64,000 nt of DNA from Phymatolithon calcareum (lineage: Eukaryota > Rhodophyta > Florideophyceae > Hapalidiales), in NCBI GenBank assembly GCA_977006965.1, contig OZ345364.1, positions 62,001-126,000 of the forward strand, read 5' to 3'. A model generated the notes under the pieces. It was not told where the DNA came from and ran no database searches. It saw nothing but the letters and a program-made list of their open reading frames with translations. Below, piece after piece: positions 52,554-62,514 of this stretch (its first letter is position 1; the number at the start of each line of letters is the position of its first letter). Position numbers and translations under genes: made by a program.

Positions 52554-53289
52554 TGTTGCTTCCTCTCAGGAGGTCAGGTTTATGGAGGTGACTGTACAAG
52601 AGAACGTTTATACTTCGGCAACAAAACCAGAGACCAAATTGTCGGAGATTGGCTTCTTATAACACCAAACGGCATAATGCACGTGCCTGCACGAAAACAT
52701 TAGGAATTCGATTTCCATTAATCTCTACAGTGGTGAGCTGCTGTGGTTGGTGCATTCTCGTATGTGTTTGCTCGACGTTATTAAGAATTCTCATCGATTT
52801 CCATTCATATCCTCAGTGGTGATATGCTCAGGTTCTCTCCCAAGAATAGGGGAATCTCAGATTTGTGCAATGAGAGAGGCGAGGTCTACATCTTCGCTGA
52901 TAACAATAGATCTCTATCCTATTAAGCGAACCTCGATACTGCTAATTGGAAAATTGTATGTATGTTTTGACCATCCAGTTTGTATGGGTCAAAACATACG
53001 TGCAATTTTATATTTTCATCATGACTCTCTTCGAAGGCTCTGTCCTCCGGACCTCATTATCTCCAACTTTTTTAGACATCTTGATGATGGCTGATGGAGG
53101 CAAAGGTCTGCATTCATACAAACAGCAATTAGTGCAAATCAATAGATGCCTCTCTGTGGAGGCTGACATCATTGATTTCCAAGATATTGTCTGGCCTACT
53201 GTCTTAGATCAATGAATCTCACAGAACAGTGGTCTTAGCGGTTGGGTGGAAGAATCGAAAAAAAAGAAATTTTCCTAAAGCTTCGCCCT
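52554..53289. other. Intergenic stretch
   Basis: No gene recognised. A short inverted repeat, TGTATGTTTTGACCAT / GGTCAAAACATACG, lies at about 52957-53002. Confidence 0.4.
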
Positions 53290-53490
53290 TCCCGCCGACT
53301 ACGCGTAATACAGCACAGTGGAATATGTTTCCCCCCTCGAGGCCCATTTATGACTCAGAGATAGGTTTTGGTACTCCACCAGATCGTGTCCCACCCAGCC
53401 ATGCAAATGTTTAACTAAGAACGACCCTCTCGGGGGCCGCAACGTTACACGGAGCGTCTGCAGATGCGTAAATAAAACTCTAGCTCCTTC
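53290..53490 (+). mobile_element. Family A variant 3' end
   Basis: CCCCCTCGAGGCCCAT, GATAGGTTTTGGTACTCC, GTCTGCAGATGCGTAAATAA. The tail is abnormal: no clear (CTT)n. Confidence 0.65.
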
Positions 53491-53882
53491 TGACGCAAAT
53501 TGGATCTGGATTTTGCCTTCTCGAGGCGATAGAGCTCCGAGTCCTGTGCAAAGCCAACTATCTCGATCTTCTACAACTTGGATAGCGATCATGCAGTCAC
53601 GAAATGTCGAAGAGTTTCTCCTCGAAGCCATGGAGCATTCTTAGAATTTTTACAACTCTTCTTCAAGTCATATTGTTCACGCACAAAGTTTTTATCCCCC
53701 GAACTGGGCGTTCACAATAATGGCCAATTGATCTTGCCAGTGCCATTTGCAAACCAAGCATGGGTAGACCTTGCTGGACACACCTCGTGCAGCCATGGGG
53801 ATCCCGTGATGTGTGGATGTGTAGATGCGTGTATCACAAGACAGATGGACCTATGCTACTGTGGGGTACGTTAGACCAACAC

Positions 53883-53945
53883 AAGGATCATGATCATGAT
53901 CATCATGTAATAGGATAATCTACATATTGTGGATTATCCTAATAC
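53883..53945. repeat. GATCAT repeats and a hairpin
   Basis: GATCATGATCATGATCATCATG is followed by AGGATAATC(T)AC and its complement GTGGATTATCCT around a short loop. Confidence 0.65.
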
Positions 53946-54439
53946 GCCTTGAGTGGTGTGCGGGGCCTACGCACGGAAGCCAAGTAAATCTCGGTATCGG
54001 TAGACGAAAATCGGGGAGACTTGGAACGTTTAGCGCTGCTAATGGAAAAAGACAAAAATGAATAAATGACGGAAACTATCAATTGAATCCCCGTGTTTCT
54101 TCCACTGACATCTGTTGCAATCTCACAGGATTATCACTCATACCCGCAGCTGGAAGGGAAGAGCGGGGAGATATTCGCCATTATTGGATACCTAAATTTC
54201 TAAGAGAAACATCTGCAATTCGATTAACGATAATAGTTTTTTATTTGCCCAGTATCGTGTATTTTTTTGAAGCAACTGTTTTGATGTCAATTTTTAAAGC
54301 ACTCAGTGACAATCCTAAGACTGTAACGGCGCAGCTTTTCGGAAGTTGTTCATTCTAGTTGGGGAATGTAAAGGGGTGGAGAAACGCAAACCGGTTGTCA
54401 TACTACTTTTCTGAACATGGGTCCAGACAATTTCTATGA
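53946..54439. other. Intergenic stretch
   Basis: No gene; the frame 54083-54358 has no motif. Confidence 0.3.
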
Positions 54440-54740
54440 AGATTTCACGTGATATGAAAATGTATCATATATGCATGTGTCCAATGGGAAAAATAAGGTC
54501 TGTTGGCATGAACATTGGGAGTTTGCCAATGTAGCGGTAGTTCTCGTTGCAGGAATAGACTTTGTGGAGAGAAATAATGGGAAATAAAGGCACTACCCTG
54601 CTTAGTCGAAATTTTTTTGATTATCTAATAAACTCATAATCCAGTCGGCACGCGAAGGGTTATCTTTCACAATTAAATTTATGTAACTTGTGAAGTCGGT
54701 GTTTCTACCCCCTCAGAATCCCCTGATTGTAGTATATTAT
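54440..54740 (+). repeat. Dispersed repeat, long copy
   Basis: Partner of 4190-4345, with about 115 bp extra between the shared blocks. Confidence 0.75.
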
Positions 54741-54769
54741 AGGACTCGCCGCCAGTATCGTGTTTGTCG

Positions 54770-55193
54770 TAATTAAGTGGGTTTATTGAGAAGGTAACTG
54801 TCGGTCGAAAACCGTGAAAAATGGTCGGGATGAAAAACAAGGTCTTTGCTGACCCTCTCCTTTACTTCTTCCCTGCCGAGTCTGCTAGTCAGAACTTCGG
54901 CAGGGCCTTATGTAGAGAAAGAGAGTGCTGCCTAATTGCAGCACTCGGTAGTCACAAGTCATGTGCTACCCATGATGTAAAACCGTAAAAACTAGTATCA
55001 ATTGAATTGTGCTTAGGAGTGTGTCCGTAAAGTGTCACCTTGGGAAATCTGTCAGCCATCAGTACAATTCATGTATCGTGTAGAAGCACTATTAACAGTC
55101 ACCCATGACAGTACCATCATGGTACCTTCTCAACACATAATGATGATGTGTCCCAACGTCAGGAAAGTTGGCAACTTTCTTAGCATTCTACTG
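54770..55193 (-). mobile_element. Family D fragments
   Basis: TTAAGTGGGTTTATTGAG at 54773 is the diverged family D tail. At 55148-55193, GTGTCCCAAC, GGAAAGTTGGCAACTTTC and TAGCATTCTACTG continue it to the family A insertion. Family D resumes at 56603. Confidence 0.65.
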
Positions 55194-55198
55194 CATAC

Positions 55199-55933
55199 AT
55201 CGAGAATGAAAACGGCGAATGGTTCACCATCGACAAGGGGGGGGCACAAGGCTCTCCCCTAAGCCCATGTCTCTACAATATTTTTATGGACACCTTTCCC
55301 ATGGGGCTCAACTCAATCCCCGAAGATGTGTCGAAAGAGCCGTGCAAGCTCTTTGCAGATGATGTGAAGCTGACAGCCACCTCTGCAAAGGGGCTTCAGA
55401 AAATTCTGGACCTGGCGTCGAAATGGGCAGAAAAGAATGAAATGAAGTGGAATACGACAAAAGGTGCCATCCTATGGACAAGGGCCACGGCACGACTGCA
55501 ATTCCAACTGTCGGAAAGGAAGCTGAAGAAGCAACGGGAAGTGAGATACCTTGGTGTTACGATAACCGAGGAAGGGATATCAGATTCCAAACTTGCCGAA
55601 AGAATCAAGAACTCCAAAAATGTTCTTGGAACGCTGAGGCGCCTTCGGGTCTTCACGAACGGAGTGCACGCGTCGAGATCAATCAGGTTGTACAAGTCTC
55701 TTGTGAAGTCGAGGTGGGAGTATGCAGTACATCTGACACCATGGACACCCAAAGTAGATCTTGAGCTCAAGAAGGTGGAGTCGATGTTCTTCGGCCAAAT
55801 ATTTGGGAAACCGGACAGAAAGAGTGCGGAAAGAAGCAGAGCGATGTGCCGCATTGTGAAGCCGAAGGACAGCAGGGGCAAACTTGCAAGATTGTTTGTG
55901 CGAAGACTAATGAGGCACGCGGAAAAATCTTGA
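55199..55933 (+). pseudogene. LINE reverse transcriptase, C-terminal half (FADD)
   Basis: An open frame of about 245 codons that enters without a start because the 5' half was lost on insertion. It includes the template-grip block Q-G-S-P-L-S-P, catalytic F-A-D-D, then L-G-V-T-I (about 55548-55562) and the thumb region W-E-Y-A-V-H-L-T-P-W-T-P-K. It stops at 55931-55933 with S-K-S? (E-K-S) before the second frame. Whether the next frame is a separate domain or follows a frameshift is not clear. The encoded protein lacks the first catalytic Asp, so it is inactive. Confidence 0.85.
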
Positions 55934-56394
55934 GTCAAAACCGACGCAGGTGCAACACCCGATGGAGATTCGGAAATCTGGACGTAACCCACGCCAAAGT
56001 AAACCCTCACCTCTTCAGAACGGCGTATGAAACTACGCCTCGCACAAAAATCAAGCAATACCAAAGACAAAATATCCTTGAAGCTGCCACGAAAGTGGAA
56101 AAAGGCAGAAAACGCCCCATCCCGAGTATCAAGACCACACTGCCACCACACTTGTGCTTCAAGTCAAGGAGGAACAGAACCCTGGCCATTAAATGGGCAT
56201 TTGGAATATTCCCGCCTATGAGCACCTCCGAGCTCATAGACCTAACTGGACAAACTGGAAAGGATGCTATCGAAGATCTCAAGTCAGGCCTATCAAAAGA
56301 CAAGCTATCATATGAAGAAAGTGCTTTTACAAGGACGGCACTCGACGAAATCCTTGCTATATATCAGGCGGCCAAGGCTACACTCGAAACCTGA
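55846..56394 (+). pseudogene. LINE family A, 3'-terminal coding part
   Basis: About the last 135 residues of this 182-aa frame match the minus-strand traces at 26932-27162 and 34918-35560: T-K-I-K-Q-Y-Q-R-Q-N-I-L-E-A, K-R-P-I-P-S, I-K-W-A-F-G-I-F-P-P-M-S-T-S-E-L-I, and G-K-D-A-I-E-D. No known domain. The block is conserved among copies, so it was once coding. Relative to the RT frame it is shifted, most likely by an indel near 55930-56000. Confidence 0.75.
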
Positions 56395-56619
56395 AACCCG
56401 CGATTCAAGACAGTGGAATATTTTTCCCCCTCGAGGCTCTAAGCCAGAGGTAGGTTTGGTATTTCCGCCAGATCGTGTCGAAATCGACGACGCTAACATA
56501 TAAGAACGATAGATCCTGTTTGTGGCCCAATGGCCTTCGCAAAATTGCCCCAAGCGTCTGCAGATGCGTTGGTAACTTTTGAATAAAAAACTTACACTTC
56601 TTCTTCTTAGCATTCTACT

Positions 56620-57302
56620 GTACCGCAATCGAAATTTCGGTTCCTTAAGGACCTACTTCCCCATCTTTGAAGCGCTCTCACTGGCCGAAACAATGCTCAT
56701 AAACTGGATGAAAATTTTAATTATGTCGTTTGCACCGACGGGACTGTATCCAGTTTCAAGAAAATGTGTAGAAACAAGTGAAATATTTTCAAATATGAAG
56801 TCAGCAAAAGTATCCAATATTCGGTTCTAATCAATCATTACAGAAAAATGCTTACTGCGTTTCCTTCGAACAGTTTCAGCTTCTCGTCGGGGCGCAACGT
56901 GAATTTTAGTATATTTTTCGCCTGTTCCTTTGCCGATTTTAAAAAACTTTCGGTCTCACGGCGCGAACTTGTTTGCCACCTAGACGTTCGATTTTACCAA
57001 ATTTGCAGTATTCCTGCGGTAGTCTACAACCATTCGAAACTTTTGACGGAGGCAATAAGAAATTCATCGAGTCCTTTTCGAGATAAGCAGATCAGGAAGT
57101 AGTCTTAAACTGCGCGTTTAAGGAGCGGTCCCGATTTTCGAAGGAACCCTCTGCTGAGAATTTCTAGAAAAAGTTTCCACGGCGCGAGGACTTTTTTTTG
57201 CTTAGCCAATTATGTGCTGCCATAACTGAAAGTGTCCAATGAGCTTCTCGGATTGCCAAGCTCATAAAAAATAAAAGTGAAAATCTAAGATGGGGATGTA
57301 GG
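56620..57302. other. Stretch without a gene, includes family D remains
   Basis: Family D continues to about 56660. Beyond that are only short frames; no gene recognised. Confidence 0.35.
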
Positions 57303-57316
57303 TCCTTAATCAGAAT

Positions 57317-57392
57317 TTTTTTGAGCAAAGTTTAAAAAAGCCCCACAGACTTCCGAAGATATGGGCAAGGCTTCCTCAGTTGCTACCTACCT
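57317..57392 (-). mobile_element. Family C mini-element with target duplication
   Basis: 76 bp between the 14-bp direct repeats TCCTTAATCAGAAT at 57303-57316 and 57393-57406. On the minus strand it begins GGTAGGTAGCAACTGAGG and ends CTTTGCTCAAAAAAA. It lies in family D sequence. Confidence 0.9.
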
Positions 57393-57406
57393 TCCTTAAT
57401 CAGAAT

Positions 57407-58364
57407 GACTTAGTATCGCGTCGATGGCTCGGGCCACGTTGTCTCGTGTTTGTCGAGTCCAAAGATTATTTCAAAGTTTCTACAGCTGAAATCTCCCACG
57501 GATTTCGTTTCGTGCAGAATGGGTCATAGATGGAGGACCAATATGACAGCCTCCAGAATGCATGCAGTGTACTAAAAAGTCAAAAGAGAAGAGTGATTGT
57601 CTTGGACGCATGAATCTTCTCAAAATTTAGAAATGTCACTTGACCTTTCTGGTGAGGCATGAGGATGAGTGCCGCAAATCATCAGCTTACCGACATTCCA
57701 TATTGAAATTTAGTGCACTGTTTGAAAAACAGTTGCAGTCTGTACAAAGAGACTCTTGGATGCAAACGGGGCTGCGGTCTGGTGAATCTCTCCCAATTTT
57801 AAGATTCCCTCCAGACTGTATGCGTCAAACTTCACTCAGTAGTCGTCGAGGAGCTCTACCTTTTTGTCAACTTGAGGATGAACCCCTTGCATTCATTTAG
57901 GATTCGTTCTGTATCGGCGATTTCCATTCACGCGCCGCGCGGTCCTTCTGGACGAGTCCTAAATGAGGTCAACGTATTTATCATGAAGTGTATTACGGAA
58001 ATACGTTGTTGGGAGGTCGGATAAAGCGCTATGCTTTCCTGCGCCCATATTTCCAGGTGCGAGCGGGAGTAAGGAGTCGCACTCGTTGAGGCAGGTTGTC
58101 ACCATTTTTGCATTTCTGCAATGCCAATAAGTGAGAACAATACAAGTTGAACAAAAAGACTCAGCAAGTCTGTGCGATATATTTGGTCCTTCAACCATAG
58201 TATCAGGTCCGTGAAGACCTGCGTTGCCACATATTGGATACGCAGGGCTATATTTCTACTAAACGACTATCGGGGGACTCTAATCCCTCTTAGGACCTCT
58301 TCGCCGCATGTTTGGATGCGACACGCGGCAAATCTGGTGGGAAACGGTTTGCTACTGGGCCGTG
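57407..58364. other. Intergenic stretch
   Basis: Family D sequence to about 57450 (GATGGCTCGGGCCACGT). No gene recognised beyond; frames 57640-57900 + and 57959-58198 - have no motif. Confidence 0.3.
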
Positions 58365-58850
58365 CTCGCGAATGTCGCAAAACGGCAATTAAGAGAGTTT
58401 ATTACCTTTCGCGCGCTCAGCATTGTAGAACCTCGCGAAGGTCCACGTGCTGTTCAAGAATGTCGCCACACACCAGTTAGTCTTAGTGATCCGTTATGAC
58501 CGCTAGTTTTCCAAACGGGGACTGGGCATGGCGAGACGCCTACACCAGCCACTTCTCTCCGTGTGCTCCCGGAAGGAGCACTGAGCCGACCAAGACTTGG
58601 TGATTCTTATTCCGACTGCCTTCCGACACAATGCTGTGTTCGGGTGCTGTCGTATTTATACCATTCCGAATCTGGCCATCGGCGCTGGAGTATGAAGCGG
58701 CGCTCATCCAGAGCCAGTTAGACTGTCTCCGAATTTACTGTCTTGTTATGAGAAACAGGCGGCAGTGTGCGAGACGGAGCCACTTGAGATCCGTTGTTTC
58801 TTGTCTTCTCGACAGCGATTATTCCCGACCTCGAATTTGCGACAGCGAAG
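58365..58850. repeat. Left arm of inverted repeat around the IPK gene
   Basis: Reverse complement of 60396-60870: GTCGCAAAACGGCAAT, GGAAGGAGCACTGAGCCG, ATGCTGTGTTCGGGTGC and GACCTCGAATTTGCGACA. A few indels; highly similar throughout. Confidence 0.92.
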
Positions 58851-59309
58851 CATGTCTTTCAAAGTCTAGTTTCGTGCTCATGGGTCTTGTTGAGAAAAAG
58901 TATGAAATGCCATGCTTAGTGTCATGTTGAAGTCGGCAAAGCTGAAGGCACTCACGGGCCCAACTGCGCGTATACGAATACGTGTTTCAAGATGAGGTTC
59001 GGGCTTCTCCTCTGGAAAAACTATTCTCGCAAACATCCATCTCAATGTAATGCCGAGCTTTTCCTACATGAGAAGGTGGTTCACAATTGACTGGATTTAT
59101 TGAGAACCGCCTGGTGGTTCGGTTCAGCCAACTCGGAAAACAAGTCAAGATCAACCGGTAAATTCACCAAGCTTGTCTTCACAGCAACTGGATGAAAATT
59201 GATACATAAACTCGCTGCCCTAGGAGCCTAGAATGAAAAAGACGGCAAAGCCGGTGTTGTTCGGAATGGAAGTCTGAGGACAGAACTCGATGTAATAAAT
59301 GGATTCACC
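58851..59309. other. 3' flank of the IPK gene
   Basis: No gene. GATTTATTGAG at about 59094 is reminiscent of family D but too short to call. Confidence 0.3.
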
Positions 59310-60209
59310 TTATGGTTTGTAGACATCCTCTATAAAAGTACCGTTCACGGATTTGGCGGCCAAAAAGTCTCTTAGAATCCCTAATTGATTACCGTCCACA
59401 ATCATAGAGCTCACACCGAGATCCGCAAGGTCCAAGGCAGCTTCGACACGGTGTCGCATTCCGCCAGTCACATCAGTTCCGGCTGAGGCACCTATCGAGG
59501 GTACCACTTTCGAGAAAGATTTTCTGTCAATTTTTTGAATGATTTTCCCTTCGCCGTCATAAACACCACCAGTGACTCCGAGCCAAATCGATCTTAGAAT
59601 ACGATAGGATTTGATCCCATTTTCGCCTGCAAGACCAAGAAATACTTTTTCCGTGGAGAGCACACAAGCCCCTCGCACGCGATCCAAAACGACGTCGCCG
59701 AAAATTACGGGTATCATCCCGAGCTCGAGCGCTTTCTCAAGCGGCTCAACTGTTTGAGGAATGGCGACTCCAGACTCGGCCATGAAGCAGCTTGATGGGG
59801 CGATCGAAAAGGGTACTAATCCAACATCGAGCAACGAACGAATCACTCGGCGGTGGAGCTGACCTGCGGAGTCCTGCGTGGCAGCTGCACCATCCAAATG
59901 ATGACGATGTTCAACGGCAGTAGAGAACCCATACTTCGCCGCGACTGTGTGCCCAAAAGATCCACTTCCGTGTCCTATAATCATTCGCAATGGAGATTCA
60001 CCTCGTAGGGCAGCATATTTGATAGCTTCGGCAAGCTCTCCCGCAATTGTCGACAGCGCGTCATCTCGCGCTATGTGAGAACTCGATTTGTCTGTAATCA
60101 GACTTCCACCGAGCTTCACGAGAATAAGCTCACCTGATGAATCTTCAGCTCTCGCCATGATGCGTACCGTACGATGTGGAAGTCGAACGCACGGTAGAAC
60201 TCTGGGCAA
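59310..60209 (-). CDS. IPK: Isopentenyl phosphate kinase
   Basis: 299 aa, or 282 from the inner Met at 60158, which fits the usual 250-280 aa of the family better; the upstream 17 residues are basic and could be a targeting remnant or untranslated. Amino acid kinase fold motifs are in order: K-L-G-G-S-L-I-T (32-39), G-H-G-S-G-S-F-G-H (79-87, with the His typical of IPK), I-P-V-I-F-G-D-V-V (166-174), and T-D-V-T-G-G-M (245-251), then a C-terminal V-N-G-T-F-I. IPK phosphorylates isopentenyl phosphate to isopentenyl diphosphate with ATP, feeding isoprenoid synthesis. The segment after G-D-V-V reads L-S-T-E-K where relatives often have S-G-D. The gene sits between two inverted repeat arms. Confidence 0.93.
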   Translation of the reverse strand: MPRVLPCVRLPHRTVRIMARAEDSSGELILVKLGGSLITDKSSSHIARDDALSTIAGELAEAIKYAALRGESPLRMIIGHGSGSFGHTVAAKYGFSTAVEHRHHLDGAAATQDSAGQLHRRVIRSLLDVGLVPFSIAPSSCFMAESGVAIPQTVEPLEKALELGMIPVIFGDVVLDRVRGACVLSTEKVFLGLAGENGIKSYRILRSIWLGVTGGVYDGEGKIIQKIDRKSFSKVVPSIGASAGTDVTGGMRHRVEAALDLADLGVSSMIVDGNQLGILRDFLAAKSVNGTFIEDVYKP

Positions 60210-60297
60210 GATAGGTCAATCAAATTTCTTTGTAGATTTCTTATTGGTTGGTTAATAACACATTTCAATAAAAACGCACCAGTGTTTCCGCTCTAAC

Positions 60298-60393
60298 GTC
60301 GAGACCACTTGACACTAGGAAAGTTGTTCCAAGCGCCAGCAGATGCGATGGCAACTTTTAAATAAAAATGCACCTTTCTTCTTCTTCTATTGT
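60298..60393 (+). mobile_element. Family A LINE 3' end
   Basis: ACTAGGAAAGTTGTTCCAAG, AGCAGATGCGATGGC, AACTTTTAAATAAAAA and CTTCTTCTTC. It abuts the right arm of the inverted repeat. Confidence 0.85.
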
Positions 60394-60395
60394 CG

Positions 60396-60870
60396 CAGAT
60401 TCGAGGTCGAGAATAATCGCTGGCGAGAAAAAAAAAGGATCTCAAGTGGCTCCGTTTCGCACACTGCCGCCTGTTTCTCATAACAAGACAGTAAATTCGG
60501 AGACAGTCTAACTGGCTCTGGATGAGCGCCGCTTCATACTCCAGCGCCGATGACCAGATTCGGAATGGTATAAATGCGACAGCACCCGAACACAGCATTG
60601 TGTCGGAAGGCAGTCGGAATAAGAATCACCAAGTCTTGGTCGGCTCAGTGCTCCTTCCGGGAGCACACGGAGAGAAGTGGCTGGTGTAGGCGTCTCGCCA
60701 TGCCCAGTCCCCGTTTGGGAAACCAGCGGTCATAACGGATCACTAAGACTAACTGGTGTGGCGACATTCTTGAACAGCACGTGGACCTTCGCGAGGTTCT
60801 ACAACGCTGAGCGCGCGAAAAGTAATAAACTCTCTTTGTTCTGAACTGTTCATTGCCGTTTTGCGACATC
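60396..60870. repeat. Right arm of inverted repeat around the IPK gene
   Basis: Partner of 58365-58850; its inner end coincides with the family A tail. Confidence 0.92.
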
Positions 60871-60889
60871 TATCGACGTGTACTATTTT

Positions 60890-61075
60890 TCCTTCTCGAG
60901 GCCCCTCAGGGGACCAGAGGTGGTTTTCTGTAGACCACCAGACTGTGGAACACTCACTACGAAACCTTCGCCGGACAGAATCAAGCCAAACTTTCTTGGC
61001 ACTCCAAAGTTTCCCCAAGCGTCCGCAGATGCGTTGGTAACTTTTAAATAAAAATTTACTTTCTTCTTCTTCTTT
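60890..61075 (+). mobile_element. Family A LINE 3' end
   Basis: GGGGACCAGAGGTGG, CAAGCGTCCGCAGATGCGTT, AACTTTTAAATAAAAA and CTTCTTCTTCTTTC. Confidence 0.85.
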
Positions 61076-61370
61076 CGCTGCAGGGACGCATTCAAGTCAG
61101 AAACAACCATACACTTAAACTTGCGAACCGACAGGGGAAGTAGGTCCCTGAAACTGAACCTCGCTGAAAGCATTCCGGCTCCCAAAATTATTTCACTTGC
61201 GGAAGCGTAGCCATATATGCAATGTGAGCCGAATAGAAGATTCTCATTGCAAGTAACATATTTGGTTTCAGCACGTAAAGATAAGTACTGTAGAGAGTCT
61301 ATGTTAGACGATATGGATTGAGACTGGCCAAGAGATCACCAGGACTGAAGGAGCGATGCCTCTTATCTAC

Positions 61371-61601
61371 CTACAGCGGCGACGCATCCCTTTGCGCTTT
61401 TCGTCTCTTTTCTACATTTAGTATCTCTTCTAGACATACTAATAAGAGCTGCAATAGTTCAGTGTATCCCCCAGCGAGCTCAAGAAGAGAAATAACGCTG
61501 GGACCAAAACATCCAGTTTCTGCCTGCCGAGATGCAATCTGCTCCAAGAGATTGAGCATGGGTTTTTCGTGGAGTGCAAATTGCAGCAAGAAGCCAATCA
61601 A
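61371..61601 (-). pseudogene. Possible gene fragment cut by a LINE
   Basis: 76-aa frame of amphipathic, Leu-rich character (L-L-E-L-A-G-G-Y-T-E-L-L-Q-L-L-L) without stops, truncated upstream where a family A tail lies at 61644. No family recognised. An antisense frame overlaps. Confidence 0.25.
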
Positions 61602-61643
61602 ATAAACGATAGTATTGCAAAGACTGTATTGCCGCTGTAGAAG

Positions 61644-61785
61644 AAGAAGAAGAAAGGTAGATTTCTATTTAAAAGTTACCAACGCATCTGCTGACGCCTG
61701 GGGCAACATTCCTAGTGCGAAGAGGTTTTGGCTGGATTCTGTCTAAAGAAGAGTTTCTTTTTTTGTTGGGGTAACTGTCACAAGA
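61644..61785 (-). mobile_element. Family A LINE 3' end
   Basis: AGAAGAAGAAGAAAGG, TTTCTATTTAAAAGTTACC, ACGCATCTGCTGACGC. Confidence 0.85.
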
Positions 61786-62326
61786 ATAGTAAGTTTGTTG
61801 TCTGGGTTATATATACACGTGGGCAACAAAGTTGTTAGTCTGGATAGCAAAGCACCAGGCACCCATGGGTAGAGGAGACCTAGCTTACACTTAATGCGCG
61901 GGATCATAGTATGATATCTTTATCGCGAGGCGCACTTTAGTATAGTAGACGATGCTGACGCGAGGGAGAACCAGGGACGATCAAGTTCAAACCGTTTCCA
62001 TCCTCAAGGTAAATTCCTTTTCGTTCATCCCATCATCTTGGTAAAGAACCAACGTTTGTAACAAGCGGGAGGCAAGACCCCGTACCCTACGTCGTGAGTA
62101 GGGGGAGACATCAGCTAGCGATCCGACGATCGGTTGGTATCTCCGCGAAACGAAATAGAGCTCCGATGAGCATTGCGTTTGACACTTGCATGTCACCGGC
62201 CCAAGTTCTGTCCCCGTCCACGATTGGAGCGCGTTCCCTTTCCACTCCGTGTACTACAAGTGAATCGTATCGATATACGGTTCTGTCAAGTTCATTAAAC
62301 CTGCGAACGTCTTGAAGACCAGCGAC
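61786..62326. other. Intergenic stretch
   Basis: TTATATATACACGTG near 61808 resembles a promoter or LTR feature but has no partner. No gene recognised. Confidence 0.3.
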
Positions 62327-62470
62327 AGTAACACGATTCAATGGGGTAAAAAACCCACCTCTGGTCTCCTTCGGGACCTCGAGGGAGATAATTAATCCCC
62401 TGTCCTGTTGCACGAGGTAAATTCAGGTTGGGAGCACTTCTTACTTGGCCACATCCTGAAATATGGGTGC
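62327..62470 (-). mobile_element. Family A LINE piece lacking its tail
   Basis: GTAACACGATTCAATGGGG, GGTCTCCTTCGGGACC and CACGAGGTAAATTCAGG. The terminal AATAAA and CTT parts are absent. Confidence 0.75.
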
Positions 62471-62514
62471 CGCTGGAGAAGTCAAAAACGTTCAAAAGCA
62501 GTAATGCAAACCTT

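Larger units (their letters stand above)
55194..56602 (+). mobile_element. Family A LINE, best copy, 5'-truncated, with target duplication
   Basis: Bounded by the 17-bp direct repeat TTCTTAGCATTCTACTG at 55177-55193 and 56603-56619 (1-3 bases may belong to the tail). It reads G-G-A-Q-G-S-P-L-S-P-C-L-Y-N-I-F-M-D then F-A-D-D-V-K-L, so it starts within the RT palm and carries the second catalytic box. The 3' end has the family A consensus and a CTT tail. It defines the family used for the other entries. Confidence 0.93.

Noticed and set aside
58631-60598. Shared short frame M-L-C-S-G-A-V in both inverted arms
   Set aside because: The frames diverge and end at repeat borders; they follow from the repeat and carry no motif.
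61786-61930. Solo LTR starting TGTCACAAG with a TATATATA core
   Set aside because: No matching copy, target duplication or 3' border in the window.
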